Below, piece by piece: positions 57,311-64,000 of a DNA stretch of 64,000 bases. Below the pieces are notes generated by a model that saw nothing but the letters and a program-made list of their open reading frames with translations, searched no databases and had not been told where the DNA came from. Origin of the DNA: Haberlea rhodopensis (taxonomy: Eukaryota; Streptophyta; Magnoliopsida; Lamiales; Gesneriaceae); contig CAJQUN010000140.1 in assembly GCA_907163345.1 (NCBI GenBank), positions 1-64,000 of the forward strand, read 5' to 3'. Every line of letters starts with the position of its first letter. Within the stretch, counting starts at the first letter, position 1. The translations under genes were made by a program, and so were the position numbers.

Positions 57311-57539
57311 TATATTTACATAAGCTCGTAAGTCACTATGTGCCTTATAGTTACCGTCCAAGTTGAGTTATTCCTCTGTCCAGAGTTTCGTGAAGTACCT
57401 ACATCACAATTCAGCAACCCATTATTAATAAACATCAACAAAGAAACAATCACATCATAACAGCCCATATGATCGACATCGAAATATTGAAGAAAAACAA
57501 AGTACATCAGAAGAATCGTTATATTCATTTAACTCAGAA

Positions 57540-58600
57540 TTACTGAAGCTAAGACAAGCTCACAAACTAGAATTCGGTTAACTAAGAACTCAAAATTACA
57601 AGCAATAATTCTTCCATCAAGACAGCAAAAAGAATTCGACCAAGAACAGTATCAAAATTTCATCCAAAACAGTAAGGATTTCGTGGCAAACCAGTAGCTA
57701 TATTCTATCAATAGCAGCACCAATTTTCAATACAAAATAGCAGTAAAACCTTGATAAAATCAGCAGTAAAACTTGGTCAAAACAGTAGCAAAATTCGACC
57801 CAAGAGAGTAAAGATAAGGTCCAAAACAACAACCAATTTCAGTCCAAATAGCAGTAGAATTTCGAATTATGAACAACAAGAAATCGAGCCAAAGAGTAGC
57901 AGCAGTTTTCGAATCACAGGCAGCATGTTTTCGAACCTAAACCAGCACCATTTCAGTAACAACAAGATTTTTGAACTAAGATCATATTTTTTTCACATCA
58001 GCAACATTATTCAATCATGTAGAGCAGCATAAATTGGTCTAAACAGCAGCTAAATTCTATAGTAAACAACAGACATGATCGATCAAGAACATCCGAGGAA
58101 TGGGGTGGATTTCAAAGAAAAATCTAAACCACCATCATATCATGATTTAAATTAGAATGCCAACCCATGAGATAGTAATCAAGTAAACAAGGATCAAATC
58201 CTTCTATGGTAGCAGCAAAATCAATGAAACCATAACCAAGATTCACCCATAACAGCAACCAAAGTGATCGGCATCGTTCTCCCAACAGCAGCAGATTTCG
58301 ATTAAAATAGCAGGGAAACCATGGAAATGCAATTAAAATTTGTTCAACCAATCACTTAATGATTAAACCATGGAATAAAATTGATGAAACAATAACAAAA
58401 GTTCCACTGGACAATATCACAGAAAATCGATTACCGAAAACGCCTAAAAACAGCAGGAAAAGCGTCCATACACCAACGTTTTTCAAGGGGAGAAGATGAC
58501 TGAAGGAAGAATATGGAAAATGAAGTTGGTTATTGGTTCCGTTAAAATATGGAAGAAGAAGCAGGTTTTCTCGGGCGTTCGGTTAGGATAAGATGACGTG
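57540..58600 (-). mobile_element. Low-complexity antisense LTR-like sequence (CAGCAG/CAGTAAAA)
   Basis: Dozens of short phrases such as ACAGTAGCAAAATTCGACC and CAGCAGTAAAAC. Their complement (TTTTGCTGCT, TCGATTTT) has the same style as 60560-60960 inside the gypsy LTR on the plus strand. Probably an antisense LTR of a related family; ends not seen. No gene. Confidence 0.45.
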
Positions 58601-59164
58601 ATCAAAGTAGATTGATCTTGAAGCTCATGCATTAATTAAGTGTTATCCGTTTCTTTAATTTTTGTTTATGTTCTTACATTTCAATTTTAAATTTTTTGAT
58701 TGTTAGCCCAGAATAAAAAATTGTTCACATTAGTTTTTGTTTATATAAACATTGCTCTCGATTTTATTCAGTTAATTTTTACTAGAAACATCTGAGATGT
58801 ACATATACATTAAAATATTTTGTTATGAAGTATTTCTTATATCAAAGATTATATTATAATTAACTACTTTAAAGATCGATTTTATATAAGATTTTCTAAT
58901 TAATAATTATTTTAATATGATCAGTTAAGCTATTTTTAAACTTACGATGTTTGTAATAACTTTTTGTATCAGAAGTGATATTATTATTTAAAATTAGATA
59001 TGATTTAAATGAATCTAGCGATTAAATTTAGATAAAAATGAGATAGTTATGTATCTTAATGAATTTATTATAATACTTTTTTTTCGATAAAATTATATTG
59101 AATTATAAAATGTTTACTTTTCTCCATTATAAAATACATATGATGTTATTCATTTTTTCATGTT
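58601..59164. other. AT-rich stretch without features
   Basis: Nothing recognised on either strand. Confidence 0.5.
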
Positions 59165-59450
59165 CGGTAGAATTAATTGTTGCGGAAAACAAAAGAAAGA
59201 CACCACAATTTTACGTGAAAAACTTCCAAATCGAATGAAAAACCACGAGACATTGTCCAGTATAAATTTTTCACTATAAATATTTATCTATTACATGAGT
59301 TTGACACGAAATACGAATCATAAGTTTTTTAACAAAGATAATAGAAAAGACAAAGAGAAAGATCAAACAGACTGTTTGTATGATCTTCTCGGTATATTTT
59401 TCTTGCCCGAAAATCCAACCCCTTTAAGTGTGATGGTGGAGTGGTATTGA
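59165..59450. repeat. Host repeat, left flank of the copia LTR
   Basis: Matches 5365-5645 and ends GTGGTATTGA; the last five bases ATTGA (59446-59450) equal the five bases right of the LTR at 4848. Confidence 0.75.
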
Positions 59451-60105
59451 TGTAAGCAATCCAACAAGCATACAACGCAGCGGAATTTAAAATTTTGTAT
59501 TACTAAAACCGCGGATCTATACAAAGTGGTCATATCGGAATAGAGATAATAAGAGTCTCACCCTTGTAGCGTGTTTGATGCAGAAACGATGCCAAATCCG
59601 TGAGTCACGAGCAACACCTCCAAGGTCTTCCCTCTACGGTATCTACACGATCAAATCGAACAAGGGACGTTCAAGAACAAGTTGCTAGACTTATTCTTGA
59701 ACCAAAACCAAACTCTCGGTTCAAAACCGATTAACGGCAGCCTAACACCACCAAGAAGCAACGACGGCGGCCGTGAGGGAGAAGGCGGCGGCCGTGAAGA
59801 GCTTTGGATGAGGCGGCCGAGAGTTGTTGTTGGCTAGGTTATTATTATGAATTGTGTATATTATAATTAATCATAACCTTGCATTTATTTTATAAGGTTT
59901 AATTAAGGTTCAATACTTTCTTAAAGTCTCATGGGCCCAAACCCATGATTTAATTAAATCCTTATAATTATTTAATTAAGACTCTTTTTAATTATTTAAT
60001 TCATCCCATGAATTAAATTCCCTTTATCGATTTAATCCTTTTGTGCGACCCGATAGGATCTTGTAATGTTGGCAGTGACATAAAATCTCATTTTACGTCA
60101 CAAGC
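59451..60105 (-). mobile_element. Copia LTR fragment, same family as 3362-4848
   Basis: 655 bp aligned to 3362-4016 with no net length change and about 16 differences. Cut on the right by the gypsy LTR at 60106, directly after CACAAGC. Confidence 0.9.
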
Positions 60106-63100
60106 TGTGATGCCCAGAATAATTGATGATTACTCAGTTGATTTAATTGTGGTAATTGTGATATAATAATGAATTATGTTCTTGGGGAGTATATATTTGT
60201 TCCGGAGTTGGGATAATTAATTTCGGGCTGGCACTTGTAGTGTAAATTAATCTAAAAAGGAATTGGAATAAATTATAGTGTTTTCTTTGTGATTAAAAGA
60301 AATATAGTTAAATGATAGTAATTGGATGGTCAAGATTTAACCAAGAGTTAGGTTAAAACACACAAAAGAAATTACATTCCCCACCTACACCTCAACCTCA
60401 CGCCTCCCTCCATTCACGCCATCTTCACGCCGCCTCACCATTCTCTGCTCCCACTCTCTCGGCTGGTATGGGCGATTTTCCTCCATGTTCAAGCACCATT
60501 TTTGTTCAAGCTTGTGTGGGTAAGATGCTACATGATACCATGTTCATTTACCCCTCACTTTGCTCGATTTTTCTGCTGTTAATGGTTCGAAATTGGGCTG
60601 TGGTGTAACTCGATTTTTGTTACTGGTTATGGCTCGAAATATGCAGCCTTTTTGGTTCGATTTTCCTGCTGTATATGGCTCGATTCTTTGCTGGTTAATG
60701 GTTTGAAATTTTCTTTCTTTTGGCTCGATTTTTCTTGCTCGATTCCTTTGCTTGTTAATGGTTCAAAATTGCTGATTATTGAGGTTCAAATCTAGGCTGA
60801 TTTTGGGTCGAAGTTTATTCTGTTTTGAGGCTCAAATCTTGCTGCTATGTTGAACCTTAATTTTTGCTATTTGACTTTGAAACTACCAATTGCTAGTTGG
60901 CTTGACTCCTTGCTGATTTTGCTTCGAAAATCATGCTGCTTTGGTTCGAAAATAGGTCTTGGGTAAGGGAAAAGTTTGGTCTTGCTTTTGGGCTGATTTA
61001 TTATCGATGGAGTTGTTCTTTTTATTGAATATTGTTTTGAAAAGATTGTTATGAAGTGTTTTGAGTTTAAGGGATGACATGGCCAAAGTACAGGTGTGCT
61101 TTGAGCTTAAAAGTTATGCTTATATGGTGTTTGATACTATGCTTCAATCATGTTAGAGAATTGGTTAAAAACCCTTACTACTTGTGTGGTGAAAATCTAC
61201 TTTTATGACTTTTAGCATCGTAACATTTTGGTGGGAATTGGGTTATGGTTATAGATGTTTCTATCATCGATTATGTATTGCTCTCTCATTGTTCAAATCT
61301 TGGGTATGGTTGGAGTTTTCTTGCATTTGGGAGTTGGGTTTTACTTGGGATGAGAAGTTAGTGTTGATCTATCAACTTTTACCTTATGGATTGAGTACTA
61401 GTTGGATTTGGGCCCTCATTCATGGGCATGTGTGTGTGCCGACCTTGTACCAATGATGCGTATTTTGGGTGCCTCGGGGAAATCCTTGGTGAGGTTTGAA
61501 TTGCTTCTACTATGTTTATAAGGTGTTTGATTTTTATGCTTCAATGATGTTAGTAAGTGGATTGTAGTGGAAAGCTATTCTTTCCAATTTGAAAGCATTT
61601 TAGTATCTTGGTGGATGTTGGGCAATGACATGAGATACTTATACCATTGAGCATGCGTAGTGGGTCAATGGCCTAGATAGATACATGTTAATGTGTGTTA
61701 TAAACATGTATTAAAGTGTATATTAATCAATATACTTGAATGTGTACCATAACATGAATTAGTGATTTATGTTACCTTATTGAGTTATTTCTAAAGTGTG
61801 GAGACTAACTCGATTAGTATAGTTGATTAAAGTGAGTCTGTAAAGATAATTCGAGTATGAAAAGTATAACTGGAAATTCGGATAGTACGAGAAGTGTTAT
61901 TGATTTGTGAACATTATTTCTTAAGAAAGAGATAATAATCCAAAGTATCAAGTGTAATATGTTAACTAGATGTTAAGACTGTTGAATGATTGAGCTAATG
62001 TGGAATGGACATTCGATTTATAGATACTCCATGAGCCTCCGGACATCTAGGGTGGCTTATTCACGTCGTCAACCTTAAGGTACGTGGTGACGTACGAGCA
62101 GGTATATCTAGTATCTATACATTCATGTATACATGCAATTTTGAATATGATGATTCAGGTAAGTGTTTGACTTTAATAATTGAGTTTCATATACGAGTTA
62201 TGGGGGACACGTAGTGGTACGTGATCCGATTTTACTTGTTGAGTAGTGATGCCGTGGGCATGAGCAATATGAGAAAGTATCGAGAATGAGATAGTGGGAT
62301 AACCAGGTTTACATTGGGATAACCAGGTTTACATTGATGTTGAACTATTTATGTTTGAGCATAAATAATATATTGTCATTGTATTGAATTCATAAGCGTT
62401 GTTGAGTATCACATTTTCAGTGATAATACTAAACTTGACATTATGAAGATGCGTGAGTTTGAAACAGGAACAGTGTGTGGAAGCTATACAAATTCGGAAT
62501 TGTACAGGGAGTATATTTTATGAGTTTTGAATAATCTAAATTATTGCATTATGATTTTGTATGTTGATTTGTGATTGAATATTGAGTGGGAGTGTGCTCA
62601 CCCTGTGTGGGGGCTGTTTCTGTTAAAACAGGTACAACAGGTACGATGCTGCCTTGGGGTGCTAGGCTCGAACCTTGTTGGATGATGCTTCCAGAAGCGT
62701 AGTATGAGATTGAGCCGATATACGAGATTGAGCTGTTGGTATATATACTAATTTTGCACCCGGATGAGTATCCGTTATTCGTTGCTCTTCTGTGAGCACT
62801 TGTATCTGTATATGGACTGTATAAGGGTGTTGAAACCCACTTTTGTTGTCTTATTAGTGAGGTGTCTTCCCTGGCTGGGAATTTACTTAGTGTTTCTGTA
62901 TTCTGTTTAGTATTGGGTTGTCCCTGGTCGGGAGTTATGTTATGTGATGTGTTTTTATTTCCGGATAGCTCAGTTTATGGGGAGACTCTGCCCAAATTTT
63001 TATAAAATAACCCACAATGTAAAAAGTGGCATAATGGGTATGGTATTGGGCGAAATCTTTGAGACTATTTGTTGGTAGAGATGATCATATAATGTTGAAC

Positions 63101-63228
63101 ATTATTTATGTCATGGGATTGGGAAACATGTAATGATTCTTTTTAAAGAATGAAAAGAAAATGAAAAATTTATACGCATACGACGTCATAAATGAACTAA
63201 TGACGAGTTTAAGTGTTGGGGTCTTACA
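60106..63228 (+). mobile_element. Gypsy LTR of about 3.1 kb
   Basis: Starts TGTGATGCCCAGAATAAT, ends GGGGTCTTACA, and is followed by a GGTATCAGAGC primer site. The length and the TCGATTTT/GGTTCGAAATT-rich U3 (60560-60960) fit Tekay/Del-like chromoviruses. A 19-bp phrase GGGATAACCAGGTTTACAT is duplicated in tandem at 62296-62336. Short reading frames inside (for example 61205-61456) are incidental. Confidence 0.75.
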
Positions 63229-63233
63229 TTAGC

Positions 63234-63250
63234 GGTATCAGAGCAGTGGT
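63234..63250 (+). other. Primer binding site (tRNA-Met type, one mismatch)
   Basis: GGTATCAGAGCAGTGG lies five bases after the LTR end; the usual first base T is C here (CGGTATCAGAGC). Confidence 0.75.
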
Positions 63251-64000
63251 TGCTCATTGGGGCTGTTAAGGGCCTAGGAACTTGTTGATAGGATTCGGTA
63301 ACACATATTTATACATTATGGTATTAATGTTGTGTGACACAACTAATTGCTTATGTGCTTTTACGATATGGAAAATGGTATTACTAATCATTGTGGTTGC
63401 AGGAATCGTGTAGAGTGCGATGGGATGGCATTAACGGTAATGTCTGGCACTCCATATGTTATGTGCTAAGGAATCTGATTTTGTAGGAAAATCAGGAAAT
63501 GGGAAACATGATGTGCTGTCTAAGGACATGAATGGTTGACAGCAGATAGTGGAATATTGTGGTATGATTTCAATTGTTATTGAATATGCAATGTGTTACA
63601 TTAGCGTCATACTACGGGTATATCATCAGCGATGGATCATAATATTCGCCGCTGTCATGTCGAAGCGATGTACATGCCGCTTTCATTGTCGAAGCGAGGG
63701 ATATTATTGAGCCGCCGATATGACGTAGTAGGATTTGTGAACTGTTGTATTAACCTGGATGTTGGTACATGGAGCTAGTTGAAGTTCCCGTGGTTGTTAT
63801 ATTCGAGCGAGGGAGGTACTTGCCGTTGCCATTTGAAGCGATGATAATATGATATTTGCCGCTGTCATGTAGAAGCGATGTACATGCCGCTGTCATTGTC
63901 AAAGCGAGGGATATCATATGATGCCGCTATATGTCGAAGCGAGGGGTCCTAAAATTCCGTTCTATAACAAGACCGGAACAACCACATTATTGATATTGAT
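63251..64000 (+). mobile_element. Leader of the gypsy element with GCCGCTGTCATGTCGAAGCG repeats
   Basis: No gag start is reached inside the window. Between 63645 and 63950 the phrases GCCGCTGTCAT, GTCGAAGCGA and GTACATGCCGC recur about six times at spacings of 30-50 bases. Coding is expected beyond the right edge. Confidence 0.6.

Noticed and set aside
61205..61456. 83-residue plus-strand frame
   Set aside because: Lies in the middle of a 3.1 kb gypsy LTR, no motif.

Overview
The window reads as nuclear DNA of a flowering plant, probably a eudicot. It is AT-rich, has no bacterial-style gene packing, and is filled with degraded Ty1/copia and Ty3/gypsy LTR retrotransposons, a Helitron, a LINE 3' end, short DNA transposons and microsatellites. 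Only two loci look like former or present host genes: a J-domain protein gene (about 49.1-50.7 kb, minus) and a broken CC-NBS-LRR resistance-gene fragment (about 51.6-53.4 kb, plus). Nearly every coding remnant carries stops or frameshifts. Family and domain calls come from reading translated motifs by eye; no search was run.

Layout. 0-4.8 kb: minus-strand copia element (integrase start, protease, gag, long leader, PBS, LTR). 4.8-8.5 kb: LTR-derived repeats, then a gypsy LTR, PBS and gag. 8.5-16.6 kb: an antisense LTR fragment with a tandem array, then a gypsy LTR pair (10644-12218 and 14771-16315) around a gutted interior. 16.6-21.5 kb: a non-autonomous copia element with two very similar LTRs, PBS, polypurine tract and gag but no pol. 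21.5-25.4 kb: antisense LTR pieces and the first copy of a 1.5 kb fold-back repeat (second copy at 55.1-56.6 kb). 25.5-29.2 kb: the 3' end of an Athila-like element in which the protease tail abuts the integrase tail. 29.2-33.8 kb: minus-strand Helitron replication protein split by an LTR. 33.9-42.3 kb: one minus-strand copia pol cut into pieces by a solo LTR, a mitochondrial-looking segment and a second copia element. 42.3-48.9 kb: LINE end, tandem duplications, an inverted-terminal element carrying a tRNA-like sequence, and AT-rich DNA. 49-54 kb: the two host-gene remnants. 55-59 kb: second fold-back copy, microsatellite and low-complexity LTR-like DNA. 59.1-64 kb: a copia LTR fragment cut by a 3.1 kb gypsy LTR with its PBS and leader.

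The points most worth following are these. Several unrelated LTR families carry short hairpin-forming arrays just upstream of their TATA boxes. The two ends of the same copia insertion site lie about 54.6 kb apart. The fold-back repeat is duplicated. One copia pol can be followed across several nested insertions. No gene in the window forms a pathway with another; the organising principle is nested transposition.
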